Made by a program: the position numbers and the translations under genes
Notes under the pieces: generated by a model
What the model was told of the DNA's origin: nothing
Seen by the model: the letters and a program-made list of their open reading frames with translations, nothing else
Databases searched by the model: none
Shown: positions 47,095 to 59,749 of the stretch, piece after piece
Layout: each line of letters begins with the position of its first letter
How positions within the stretch are numbered: the first letter of the stretch is position 1
Source: Eumeta japonica
Lineage: Eukaryota; Arthropoda; Insecta; Lepidoptera; Psychidae
NCBI GenBank assembly: GCA_005406025.1
Contig: BGZK01000075.1
Span: forward strand, 682,001-746,000
Length of the DNA: 64,000 nt
Reading direction: 5' to 3'

Positions 47095-47345
47095 TGACTT
47101 TACGAAAACAATTGAAGGGAAGACAATACGGCTGCGGCCGGGGGATGTTATGATGCGCGGACGCTGAGCGCGCGGGGTAAGGGCAGTCGATTTTGAGACA
47201 CGCGAAAGGCGAGTCGATTTTCGAACCACGAGAGACGAGGTTGGGCTGCACTCTAGAGGTCATGATCGACGATGAACTCTGTGCGACCGCGGGTGAATCG
47301 AGACGAGCGAGCTGCTAAGTTAAGGAGCATTCTGCAGCCCAGCGA
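47095..47345. promoter_or_regulatory. GC-rich island, origin unclear
   Basis: CG-dense sequence with GCGCGGACGCTGAGCGCGCG. The minus-strand frame 47012-47263 crosses it but has no known domain. It may be a regulatory island or a repeat fragment. Confidence 0.22.
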
Positions 47346-50300
47346 AGAGGTCTTTGATGAGGTTGTTTGGCTATTGTATTTTGATTTTAAGGTGTAATTT
47401 ACTTGAAGAAATTTATATAATTAGCATTTTAATACGTGTTTGAATGAATCGGAGTGATTTAGCGCACTTGGGAAATTTGATCGTAGGTTTGATTGATTTT
47501 ATTGAGATTGATATTTTATTTGATATTATTTGTCTCATTAAGACCTGAGTCAATACCGACCGATACTTTGACGATAAAATGTTTGATTTGACTATAATAT
47601 AGATAGTCTTATACTGAGCTTCTACTTTGATAGCCCTAGTACTAGACGTTTATTCTGAGGTTGTGTTACTTGAGAAGTATGGAGAATACGACTTTACTTT
47701 ATACAAACATTTTCAATGTGACCGAAACTCTAGAAAACTCAGTAAATTAAATATTTTTTTATAACTGATATTGAAAACATAAAAACTTAATTATTATATC
47801 TTACGAATTAGAGAGCTCTATTGTGCCGAACAATGCAATTTATATGGCCACGCAAAAATGTGCCGCCGAACCACAAAACTCAACAGAAAGGTAGACTACG
47901 GTCACTAACGGTCTAAACCTAACGTCTTGCTACGGTAGACTGATGTTGGTACCGTACGAGTGGGGTAACACCCTGACGCTGTAAGCGCGGGAAGAAAAAA
48001 CACGGCTCTATTTTTCGTAGAGCGTGAACAGCAGCAAAATGAAACATCAGCCTGTGGAGTATCGCGACAATCCGATAAAATCTAGATTCAGTTCGTGAAC
48101 CCTGCAAGAGTCTGTTCTGTTACCGATTCAAAGCCAGACTGTTTCGCGCTACGTAATTTTACTAAATTCATTGTCAAGACAATCACGCGTGCTAAAGCAC
48201 ACATGTATAATCAAACAGTAGATATACATGAAGGCCATATAGGGTTCCGTTTCAGTAAGATTACTGAAGAGTTTAGCATGGTTCATGGTTCTATGATTGT
48301 ATTTTGTGAAATTTATTAGCACCTTTATACTTTGGTCAAATTAAATCTTTGGTATGAACTTAGTTTAAACCCCAAAAAAGATGTATGCTAAATATTTTAA
48401 GATTCTATGGTTAAGGATTCCTCATAAATTAGTATGAATCATTAAAATTTCATCAATTTCGTAGAAAGTTTCACACATATAATGACAGGAGACTTCAGTT
48501 GATGATTTTTAGTTTCAAAAAAATTATTGAGAACTAGTATAATTCAAGAACGACACGGGACAAAAACATGAAGAGCGATGGTGGAGCTGGGTGCACGCTA
48601 TGTACGGTATGAGAACGGCACGGAAGCTGCGACCCTATAGCTATTTAGTACTATTATATAAATTATAAGAGCGTGGAAATTTAAAATATTACGAACTTTT
48701 TCGCTTATTAAATTACCAGAAAGATAGTTTGCATCGTGAAGACGGGTTATATATCCGTCTTCAACACAATTATAAGTTATTACCTTTCATTACAAGAAAT
48801 GGTCTCGAAAAATATAGGCGTTTAGAAAAAACCAAAAGAAATATACACGGACGGAGCCGGTAACAAATATGACTGTAAATTCTGGTAAATATATGTTCAA
48901 AATTTATTACTGAATTTTCCTTCATTCTCTGTAGATTTAAAACTATTAGAAGAAAATGTATACATATATGTTTTCCCACCCACATTATCAAGCTACGACA
49001 TACAAAATCGTTTTCTGTAATATTTAGTAATTTAAACCATTTAAAGGAAAAATATAGCATTCGTTATTACTATAACAAAATTATGAAAAATTAATAATAC
49101 GCTATAAAATTGTACACTATTGACATTTAAATATGCTGTATATTTTAACCCGCGTGATTAACGGATCCTACTAGCTGAAGATGTATTTTTTTTTCTGTTA
49201 TTGTTTATTATGTACCTCGTGGATTTAGAATTTGGTCTTTTTGTACCTATCGTGTATATCCATAATTATGTGCGATTTACTACATCGCAGTACTACATCG
49301 ATTTACTACATAACATTATGCAGAACATCTGATCAACACACCCTGGCGCGGTGGTGACTCTGGGGGCGCTCCGAAATTTTCTTCCGGCGAACTGTAATAA
49401 CCTTACGTCTACCGTGAAAACATCTCTAAAAATTATAAAATATATCCACAACAGATGGGGAGCCTCAGAGTGAATACGTTGACCGCCTCCCAACCCGTTG
49501 GCAGTGACAAAAAAAAATAATAAGTTTGGTCTTTGTGCCGGTCGGACGGACGGCGCGGGTGACTTACTGGCGTTTGTTTTTTTAGGCGGCCCCGTGCACG
49601 ATAAAATATTTTTTGTGCCAGAAGCTCGGCCAGTGTTGGTGCCGTATCGATGAGATTTTTGTCGCGGGTATCGACAATGAAAGTATAATTTCGGTCCAGT
49701 AATGTAGAATTTTGTGTTGTCTATTAAAATAAATTAGAAATTTATTATTAAATGTAAATCGCTTGACAGGATTTCACGATATATTAGGACTTTTTTTTTA
49801 AATTCTGATTAAAATAAGATAGAACGTACGTTGTGTACTCAAATATTTACCAAACGAGAATCAGTTAGTTCTTGAGCTTACTATTACCGACGACAATATT
49901 GTTGGGAGTTTGACTCTCGGTAATGAATTGTGTGAAGGACAAATTAATGGTTGTCGCTTAAAGTCACTTAAAGCTGCATAATACATAAAATGGTAATGGC
50001 AATATCGTCCAAACATCCAGTAATCAAATTCAAATTTCAAGCTCATACACGTAATATTAAATGAATGATTTAAAAAATGGTCATTGTATCGACAACAGGA
50101 AATGTGGAGCTCTTCTATTCTTTATGTTAATGTCGCATTGTTTGTAGACAGAGTAGGAGATATTTGTCAGAGTTAAGGGCCCGAGAGGGATGGCGAAAGG
50201 TCAAGATTTGAGGTAGGTTTGAGAAATAAGCATTTATTTTCTATTAACTACCATACATAAATAAATATTAAAGTTAACCTGTGGTATGATATAGTAGGTA

Positions 50301-50817
50301 ACCGATGAAAATTGAATATCATAGTTCTGTAAAAAAAAAAATCCTGATGTATCAACATAAACATTATTATGGCAATAGTCAAGAAGTATAAACAAACATG
50401 ATTTTTTTTCCATAAAGAAATTTGTAACAGTTAAATGATTTTCACCCAGGCAAAATAAAATGAAAATCCAATTTATTGTAATTAATTATTTGTTTTAATG
50501 ATTCAATAGTTATTTACATTGATAATATAATAATATATGTCAGTTCTTATCATCTTAATACTTTATGTAAATAAAATTATACTTTTTACAGTGTGCTTAT
50601 TGTTTACAAACTATTAAAATCTATTTAAATAAAAAGTAAATTATGTACTAAGAAAATACAGATTTGATTTGATGTTATGATGAATATGCCCTAAATATTG
50701 TATAATAAATGCTATTTATATATTTGGGACATAAAAAAAAAATTATGTAATAAAATATTTTATTTATCATATATTATATATGATATGAATATATCACATA
50801 CATCAATTTTATGTACA
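47346..50817. other. Non-coding stretch
   Basis: No gene is recognisable. 49490-49650 is a GC-richer patch (GGTCGGACGGACGGCGCGGG). 47450-47620 is GATT-rich simple sequence. Frames are short and unrecognised. Confidence 0.5.
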
Positions 50818-50863
50818 AAATATTTTAATACTTTTGAATACATTCAAAAGTATTATAATATTT
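50818..50863. repeat. Hairpin with 22-bp arms
   Basis: Arms 50818-50839 and 50842-50863 are reverse complements with one mismatch and a 2-base loop. The inner 13 bp (AATACTTTTGAAT) are exact. Confidence 0.7.
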
Positions 50864-51877
50864 ATGAACAGAATGTATACGAAAGATTTATTAGTAGGTA
50901 CGGGCATGTATGATAACTCTTTATACTTTAAATAATGGAAAAACTTATGCAGTTCATTCACGTAACAAGAAGCAGTAAAATAATTTCATATTTCGTAATA
51001 TAACAAAAATTACAGCAGAATAAGGATATAATACCAAACATCAGTTAAAATACGGAGGCACTGTTCAGAACTGTGACTAAATCTTTGAGAAACTCGAATT
51101 TTTTCTTAGAAAGGAATAATATAAAATGCGAAAACCAGTACGTAATTATTATGGGACAAGAGAAATAAACATTTTTTGTCCGTAAAGCTTCGCTGCGAAC
51201 TTGCAGAGATAGCATCTAGATAGCCCGAGGCGTCATGTGTGTTTGCTGATCTGCGCGAGAACCATACACTGAACTCAAAAAATTTGTACGTTACGTCTTT
51301 AAATATGTACCTTTGTAATAAATATAAGAAATAAACATTCGTTACTATTTTTTTTTATTACAAACAAATTACAAAAAATATTTAAAAATTATCTAAATAA
51401 AACAAAGTATGGTGATGATGTAACATGCACAAAATACATTTTTCGCATATATTAATATAACTGAATCATGAAATTACTCTTAGTCATTTTTTTATTTTCC
51501 AGACGCAATTGATTTTCATTCACGATATGGCTATAATTGTTTGTCAGTTGTTCTGTTTACGTTGTATTTCCTCTATGGGATTTCCATTTTTCGTAGAGAA
51601 TACTTCGAAATCACTGATGTAAGCTATTTTACTAAGGATAAGTATACGGACGGTTTTTTGTTTGGACGTGCAGCGAAAACATTCTTCGTGTTAAATTCGT
51701 CCAGATGCACTATGCGATGTTCGTTCAATGCTATGAACTGTGTGGCCTGTCTGAATTATCGCCTGTATTCCGATATGCCTTTTTAGTGTCGATATCGTTG
51801 CTACAATTCGTACAGCAACTATGCCCACGATAACACACCGATTCCAGATACATACTTATTAATTATGATGTGGCTTC
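50864..51877. other. AT-rich non-coding stretch
   Basis: Nothing recognised; the frame 51541-51786 is not familiar. Confidence 0.5.
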
Positions 51878-51958
51878 ATATATATATATGTGTGTGTACC
51901 TTTATATATGTACCTATATATATAATGTGTATATATGTATATATATATATATATACCT
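51878..51958. repeat. (TA)n/(TG)n microsatellite cluster
   Basis: Interrupted TA and TG dinucleotide runs with TATGTACCTATATA interspersions. Confidence 0.8.
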
Positions 51959-52809
51959 TTTCGTTTTTCCGTAAAATTCGCACTGTAATTTTCATATCGC
52001 AATGATTTTCTTAAAATTCAAACTCTGACATAGTTTTATTTGTCTTTTATTAAAAGTGAATCGCAGTCGTGAGTCATATTTCAAACTATACATGTAATTT
52101 CGTACGCGTGGAACTTATTTTTGAGAATCAACTTAAATTAGTTGTTTGCCGATTTGTTGTTGTTTGTCGATTTTGATGAAACAAAATCTATATGTCGTCC
52201 CAAGTTGCGTTCAAGTTACCATTTCAAATACCATGAAAATTCGTAGAGTAGTTTTAAAGGTAGCGGTCTTCAAATATATAAAGAGTCAAACTTTAAAAAA
52301 ATAGTGTTATTGCTAATTTCTGTTACACTCCCTGTGTTACTGACAGACAAAACGGTTTTAAAGTTTAATTGTAAATATACAAATTAAATTAAAAATTAAA
52401 CTACAAAACAACGAATATGTAATTTCTGAATAGATATAATCAATCAACGAAACTGTTTTACTACTTAAATATTTTATTTAAAGCAGAATGTTCTTATTAT
52501 AGTATTGTTCAAAACATTTACAAAAGCCGTTTCTGCCATATTAAATATTTATTTGAAATAATATTAAAAAATCATAAACATACGGGTCATATTAAGATGT
52601 ACATTAAAGGAAAATGTTCTTTTCATTGACATATATATTAGGAAGGCCTATGGGACACCAAAATATGCCTCCTAAATTGTGATATCAAAATTAGGAATTG
52701 ACATCGCAGTGAACACGTGGAGAGCAATCTATTACATTGCTAAGATAAAATTTCCTATTGCAATCGAAAATATAAAAAAAAAGAAAAGATGGAGTTCATG
52801 AAAAAAGGA
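51959..52809. other. AT-rich non-coding stretch
   Basis: Nothing recognised. Confidence 0.55.
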
Positions 52810-52843
52810 AAAATCATAGTTATCATCGTTTAACTATGATTTT
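52810..52843. repeat. Perfect 13-bp inverted repeat
   Basis: AAAATCATAGTTA at 52810-52822 and its exact reverse complement at 52831-52843 flank an 8-base loop. Confidence 0.7.
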
Positions 52844-53879
52844 GTCATTGTCATGTTTATATCAAACTCAAATAAATTTGAACTTCCAGGCTGCTGTGCT
52901 TGTAGAGGGCACTCAGTAAATCAAAAAAGGAAAAAACCATGAACAGACGTTTGTTTTTTTTTTCTCGTTCGATCTTATTACTCAATATATTCATTCGTAC
53001 GAGCATACCTTATTTTCGTTATCAATGGTTGTTCGAATTTATGCTATATTGAAGGATTTAATCTACATTATCATTGTGTTATTATGGGTTATAAAAGAGA
53101 GTTTCCTACAATGAGTTCAGCGTGGTTTGGCAGTTCCCTGTCCGCTACGCAGTACGTAAGTCAAAATATTGATATGAATCATCTATTGGCGTCTTGGGGG
53201 CAAAATCGATTGGTATACCGTGACAGCAAGCGGCGTGACGCCACGGTTTGTAACCATAGATTTTTGTTCAAATGTGTCATATATATGCATTGAAAGGTTA
53301 TAGAAATATAGAAAAATAGGCTTCGAAACGGTCAATATTAAACTATTTCATTTAGGAAGTTTTAAATGATCAAATTAACTTCTGTAGCTTTGAAGTTTAA
53401 GTAAACGTTTCTTTATTAAAAATTTCTTTAATATTACTCACGTAAAATAACAATAAATAAAAACAACATTTACTTATAAGTACGAAACTTTAAATAGGTT
53501 CTAGTCTTCCTTTACGGCTTCAATAATTAAAAAAAATATATGAACGAATATTCATCGAATCATATTTTTACATTTCAGACAAAAAAGAAAAAGAAAAAGT
53601 ATAGTGCCACTAAATAATCTAATTATAACAATAAACTAATAAATAAAACAATATTATTGTTTTTAATAGAACATTGCTTGAAATGCTTAAAGATTTTAAA
53701 TCAATGACATTATTATTTATTTATTTCATTGCATATTTATTGGTTTTCTTTAATTATGGATCATTCAATGACCGTCAGTTTGTTAGATGTTTCACATCTA
53801 CCGGGAGCCTTGTGTCGACTATATGTGGTGGATATATATTACCCTTTTCGCTGTACGAAATTTAAAATTTAGAAATAAT
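52844..53879. other. AT-rich non-coding stretch
   Basis: A possible but weak exon start lies at 53111-53153 (see findings). Otherwise nothing recognised. Confidence 0.5.
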
Positions 53880-53915
53880 CCTTTCTGATACCGATCCCGC
53901 TCTCGATTTCTTATA
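53880..53915 (+). repeat. Short hexamer-array remnant
   Basis: ATACCGATCCCGCTCTCGAT contains three RATYYC-type words in register. It is the smallest locus of the family. Confidence 0.35.
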
Positions 53916-53989
53916 CATTGACTTATACACGAACAATGCCGTAGAGTAAACTTGTAGGAGACATACAAGTATACCACTACACATGACCT

Positions 53990-54255
53990 AGGACGACCGA
54001 AGAAACCCTCGGTCTGCCTGGGTCACGTAGCCAGCTCAGGCAGAACGCCACCGGTACTGCTCCAGATATTTCAGATGCGATGGCCAGATATAGCTGAGTG
54101 TACGGCGGGCGGCGGACGCAAGCTGCGGCCGTAACTGGCTATAAAGGGAGCGAGGAACAGGTTCCCGAGGCGGCTTTTAGTGCCGCGCTGCACTGCTCTG
54201 CTCTCGCGTGTGATAGGGGCTGCCTGCATTGACATCGAATCCGAATCCAAATTCG
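53990..54255. promoter_or_regulatory. GC-rich island, candidate regulatory DNA
   Basis: CG-rich sequence including GGCGGGCGGCGGACGCAAGC and CTATAAAGGGAGCGAGG. A TATAAA word sits at about 54140 beside the GC core, suggestive of a promoter in form only. No coding frame follows. Confidence 0.25.
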
Positions 54256-55203
54256 GGAATATCTTCATTTCAAAGGTAATAAAGTCAGTATTGAAATGCG
54301 TCACTGCATAATAAATATATTGTCCGTTCGAAAAGCGGTTTTCCTTCGCTTTCGAAGTTTCTAGATTTTTTTTTTTTCTAAACGAATGGGAAACTTAAGG
54401 GAAGTTTTGGTAAATCAAATTGTATATAATTATAATAAAAAAACAAATGTAACAGAGAAAGAAACGATCCGATAAAAATCCAGCTGATTGTCTATGGATA
54501 TTTTTCCTCGAAATAATCGGAAATGATACTCTCTTTTACCAAATTCTACAACCACCTTATTGAATGAACACACAGTTCCATAAATGAATTCGTTATTTTA
54601 TATGGTGGACTGATATGTGAACACTGTTTATTTTTATATCTAGAACCGACTTTACGTAAATCATTATTTTTTAAACATTATTTTGAATATAATAAGCTTT
54701 CATATAGCTGGACAATTTAAACAGTTATTTCTATTTGCCATAATCGTAATTGGTCATCAAAATTGGGAAAATTCATTTCTCTTGAAAGTACCTACCGAGT
54801 TAAAATAAAGATTTTATAATAAATGGAGATCTAAAAATTAAAGATATACTTTTGATAAAAAAAAGGATTTTCTAAACATTACGAATTCATTCGTCAATAT
54901 TTACTTATAAATGAATATCCAAAAAGTATAAAGTTAAGTTTAACCAATAAGACGGTATTTACTTTTATCAACATACATTTATTTTTTGTTTACTAAAATA
55001 ATGTCGGTCATGACATGCTCACTTATAAAAAAAAACTTTGGTAAAAGCTAATATCAGCAACACGCCAATTCATTGTCTTATTATAACTTTTTCCAACATA
55101 CATATAAACATTTAGAAACCATAAAAGTTTATTAAAAATCTAAATTAGGTTATAGCAATTAAGGTAAAAGTAACAAATACACAAGATTTATAGTATAGAA
55201 GTT
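54256..55203. other. AT-rich non-coding stretch, probable piggyBac 5' part
   Basis: No gene. A left piggyBac end (TTAA next to CCCTAG) was searched for by eye and not found, so the left boundary of the element is unknown. Confidence 0.45.
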
Positions 55204-56973
55204 GACTATGATTCCGACGACAGCGTTGCTGATCCTACTTTTATGGATTTATTTATTTGACTACGGAAATGACTGTCAAAATATAACAACACATATTTCG
55301 GATCTCGATCCAGATTTATTGGTGTCGTCAACTAGTAGCGCCACCATGAAATCGGTAACCAACAGAGTTTCAACGGAAGCGTCAACCAGAGCAGAGCTGT
55401 AGAAACCTCAACAGAATCTCTTATTGTATGACCCCCCATATCTTCAGTCAGAGGTAAGAAGAATATTTGGTCAACCGAGAGTGGTAGTAGACAGAGATCA
55501 AACAGAACTGCATCAAGAAATATAGTTCGCATTGTTCCTGGACCAAAATCAGAGGGAAAAGATGTTATAAGGCCCATTGAATGTTTTCAAAAGTTTTTTT
55601 ACCGCACCTATGATAGATGAGATACTTTTACGTACAAATGAAGACATTTCATCCAAGTCTAGCAAATATAAACAACAGAGTTCGACCATTTCACAGGTAA
55701 GAATAGAAGAACTCAATGCTCTTCTTGGTCTAATTATATTTAGTGGAGCTATGGGTAATAACAATTTACTGACAAAGAAACTTTTCGATCCTACTCATTG
55801 TGGATCAAAATATATTGCGACAATGAGTTTGGAACGTTTCGAATTCCTGTTACACTGTCTTCATTTTGATGATCGTAACACACGTGAACTCAGAAGGCAA
55901 AGTGATAAATTCACACTGATTAGAAGTATTTGGGAGATATTTATATAAAGATATCGCGATCTATACAAACCGGGTTCTTATATTAAAATCGATGAGCAGT
56001 TACTTGGGTTTCGTGGAAGGTGTCCATTTAGAATGTACATCCCTAAAAAACCTGCAAAGTACGGACTGAAGATAATTCTAGCTTGTGATGTGAATAGCAA
56101 ATATATGTTCGATGCTTGTCCTTATCTAGGAAAAAATAGTCAAGTCCCTACCGAACTTCTGGGTGCTCATTATTGCAAATTGCTGACACAAACAATTCAT
56201 GGAACTAATCGAAACATTACTGCAGACAGTTGGTTTATGTCTGTGCCTTTGGCTGAACAACTTCTTGCTGAACCATATAAGCTAACTTTTTTGGGGACCA
56301 TCAAAGCCAACAAAAAAGAAATACCTAGCGAATTCAAGCACGATACCTTCCGACGTATAGGCGCGTCAATTTTTGGCTTTCATGATAAACTTACACTGGT
56401 AAGCTTCAAACCTAATCCTCAGAAAACTGTTCTTCTAATATCTACAATGCATGATGAGCCAGCTATTGATCCAGTGTCAAAGAAACCATTCATAATTACG
56501 GCGTATAATAAGACAAAAGGGGCTGTAGATACATTTGACCAAATGTGTGGCCATTTGAGTTGTAACCGCAAGACAAGACGTTGGCCACTCTGCATTTTTT
56601 ATGGTATGATAAATATGGCTGTTCTGAATAGCTTTATATTACATGTTGACAACTCCAGAACGCGAAAAATAAAGCCAATGAATAGAAGAGCGTGCATGAA
56701 AGCACTAAGCGATGACCTGATTCACCCACGGTGTGCCATTCGTGGCGAAGACAGAAAAAAGATGAGAAAGCGAGTAAGAGAGGCCATAGACGATGTTTTG
56801 AACGTAGAGTATGCACAAAATATGGAAGAAAATATAATAAAAAAAAAGGAAAGAGAAGCATGTGCAACTCATGCCCAGCAAAAAAAAGGCACATGAGTGT
56901 TTATTATTGTGTGAAATGCAATAAGCCTTATTGTCTAGAGCATCGATCGCCTAATTGCTTTTCTTGGAAATAA
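55204..56973 (+). pseudogene. piggyBac-family transposase, nearly complete but broken
   Basis: DDD transposase that moves DNA between TTAA sites. The acidic N-terminus (DYDSDDSVADPTF, from 55204) is frame-broken. NIWSTE (about 55462) to PIECFQKFF is in one frame. After a T7 run (55594-55600) the core continues in the next frame to 56893, with a single TAA (55946-55948). Catalytic aspartates are recognisable in IDEQLLGFRG, TADSWFMS and KGAVDTFDQM. Beyond an A9 run (56839-56847) the frame changes again. There a cysteine-rich domain (CNSC, CVKC, CLEH, ending SWK at 56970) completes the protein, as in intact piggyBac transposases. At least two further frame breaks lie in the N-terminal third. It is too damaged to work as it stands but is clearly younger than the MULE and mariner copies. 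Confidence 0.92.
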
Positions 56974-57361
56974 AAACAAATTTTAAAGTTATGTGCCATA
57001 AAAATTCTGATACATAGTGTTAGATTTTTATGCTGATCTGAACTGACTGATAATATATTTTTATAAAATTGTTAAATATTTCAAATGATTAAAATAATAC
57101 TTAAATTTCATATATTTGAAATATACTCTGTTTTTTTTTTTAAGTTACGTAAGTGTTAAGTTGCAAATACCATATGAGGCTGTGTTGATTAATATTAGAC
57201 ATTTTTTATTATTGCAATTAATAAGGCAGAGGTTGACCTATTATGTTTGGATTTGTTTTTTGTGCTTTAATAAATATTTTTATTATAAATTGCTTGTTTT
57301 TCGAAAAGTAGCCTCCCAAGCGATGAATAATATTAAGCAGTAAAAAAATTACATTAGTACT

Positions 57362-57371
57362 CTAGGGTTAA
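57362..57371 (-). mobile_element. Candidate piggyBac right end and TTAA site
   Basis: CTAGGG at 57362-57367 is directly followed by TTAA at 57368-57371. On the minus strand this reads TTAACCCTAG, the usual start of a piggyBac end next to its TTAA target. It lies about 390 bp after the transposase end, a normal distance. The matching left end was not found. Confidence 0.55.
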
Positions 57372-59449
57372 ATCAAAACATATTGTTTGATTTCGAATGA
57401 CTGTTTTAAAACGTACTTATTCTAAATTAGCCAACTAAACGCAACAATTTACCTGCGAATGCAATGGGCGTGTTCATAATCATACACTGTCTTTGCTGGC
57501 GATTTCATATTTGAGGAAAGATATCCCTATTATCCTACTACGGCAAAGACAAGAACAGCATAATTGACCTTTTGAACATATGTATTCACGCTCAGTCTTC
57601 TACTTGGAAGCCGAAATACTTGAACATCGTGTGGAGTTTCGTTGAATAGCTCTATGAAAAATATTAGTAGTACATTATTATATCATAAACACTTTTTCGA
57701 TGCCACATCAATAGAGTTACGTATTTCTACTCCATATCAACTAAACCGTTGAGTATTTGTAAAATGTATTCAAGAGTCTGTTTAAAATTAAATACCTTAT
57801 TGTCAATTGTCAAATACATAAATGTCAAATTAAGATCAAAACTGTCACTACTCAATATTCGACCATTTTTGACTTTATAATTGGTCCTTTAAAATTTACA
57901 CAGACCGACTTAAATTAAATTGTAAAACGAACTGCTGGTATTTAATTCAGTGCTTATCTTCTAATCTCATTTTCTGAGTACAATGCAATCTGTCGGATAC
58001 AAAAATGAAGAAATTGTATTATTGCATACGATAGATCCCGTCGTGCACGATTTAAGTAAAAGCTTACTTAAGAACGGATAGTCGTAAGAGACGCTCACGC
58101 GTGTAAGATCACTGCTAGATGTTGCAATAACCGAACTAGAGCCCGGCCAAAGAACAACCCACACGATCAACATACTCTTGAGGAGTTGAATTCCAGAGAA
58201 GCTTTCGACATACAGTCGCCTATTATATTGAATATTGTTATTTAATATTTTTCAAATAAATACTTTTTAATGACTTGGATAATTTAAACAATAATTTAAG
58301 TATTTAAAAGCATAAACTGAAAAGAAATAAAAAAAGTAATTAGATACGAAATAATGTGATTATTTAATAAATGACTCCTGACTATTTGTGGATAATCTAT
58401 TCGAAAAGTGCCTGTCTCTTGAGTTAACATAGCCTTTCGCATTATGATTCACTTCACGTATTACATTCATTTGAAAGCATTAATAATTAATTGATGATTG
58501 ACTACCTGTGCCTGCTCTTTTTTTCAATCTTTCACGAATTCTTTCGTGAATTCTTTCACGGCGTATTGATTTTTAGTTTGGTCATGTCTGCCACAGCATT
58601 AAACAGAAAAGTTTCATAACAATCTCGTATAAAAATTAGATCCACTCATGATTTCTTTATTATTATTTATTGAACTAATGGGAGTTACAATATGCAAAAA
58701 ATGCGAGAGGAGCTTTTTCATTTATTATTAAAAGAAAGCTATTAATTTAATGACATTACATTACATTACAGGTTCCAAACAGTGCTCATTTGTAATAATT
58801 GGACTTTAAGGATTGAGAAAAAAATTGCATGACATGTTTCAAACGTCGTGTCACGTTGTGTTTGTTCGAATGCATACTTCCTTCTGGTCATACACAGTAG
58901 CGCTCAAGGGTCACCCCTATTTATTTCCGACACTATTTTAGGGATGTTCCATAATAAAAAATACGGTCGTACAACGAAGTAACAGTGTAATTTGCACTAC
59001 TTACAAAAAAGTATCTTCCTACATTAAAATGATGTATGCTCGACATACTTCAGTGACTGATGCGCTTACCCATCAGAATCCTTATCATCGTTAACGATTT
59101 TCAGATATCTGTTAGCCAGCAGGCCATTGACGGACATCTTTAAAAAATATGCTTTTTCAAAGATACCCACGCTTTGTGTCTACATCACGAGTTTCATTAC
59201 CTAAGAATCTCTACGCCACTACAGATAAGTTGGTGTAGCCGGCTGATAGACTCCATCCACATGTGATGCTGTTACAGGCTGGATCTAGATTGCGAGCGCG
59301 AATTCTTTCAATCGCATGGACATCATGGAAAAAGCTACGAGATTTTTTACATTAGCCATTTCTGCGTCGTAGTCAGCTTTTTGACTATATCCATGTCTTT
59401 CGATTTACAAAAAAAAAAAATGCCAAAAGCGTAATCATTTCACACAATC
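57372..59449. other. AT-rich non-coding stretch
   Basis: No gene. 58530-58560 holds a 12-bp tandem with TTCNNGAA words (see findings). The rest shows nothing recognised. Confidence 0.5.
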
Positions 59450-59575
59450 CGAGAAAACAACGCGCCGCGCTATCGCATATCTCTTGGCGGCGGGATCGCG
59501 TGTCGCGGCCGGCCGGCGGTCGTCGCCGATAAGAGTCCGGACCCGTTTTAATTAGCCAGTAGAATATGCTCCAGT
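59450..59575. promoter_or_regulatory. Sharp GC-rich island, candidate enhancer
   Basis: CAACGCGCCGCGCTATCGC, CGGGATCGCGTGTCGCGGCC and GCCGATAAGAGTCC are followed by TTTTAATTAGCC. GATAAG (GATA factor type) and TAATTA (homeodomain type) words sit at its edge. It is the sharpest base-composition change near the LINE and is not part of it. Confidence 0.3.
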
Positions 59576-59749
59576 GGCTGCGGTATATGAGGGTTAGGAA
59601 TTTGAAAAAAATTCTAGATTTATGATTGAGGTTGTTATGGTAATAACGTATTCGATAATTACAAAATCCTTAAATGACCTAAATAAGTATTATTAAAATA
59701 CGTATTAAGTGATCATATACGTTTTTCGAAGTAAGCATATAACTACAAT

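Noticed and set aside
54256..55200. Left end of the piggyBac element
   Set aside because: Searched for TTAA next to CCCTAG; only unrelated TTAA words such as TTAAGGGAAG at 54393 were seen.
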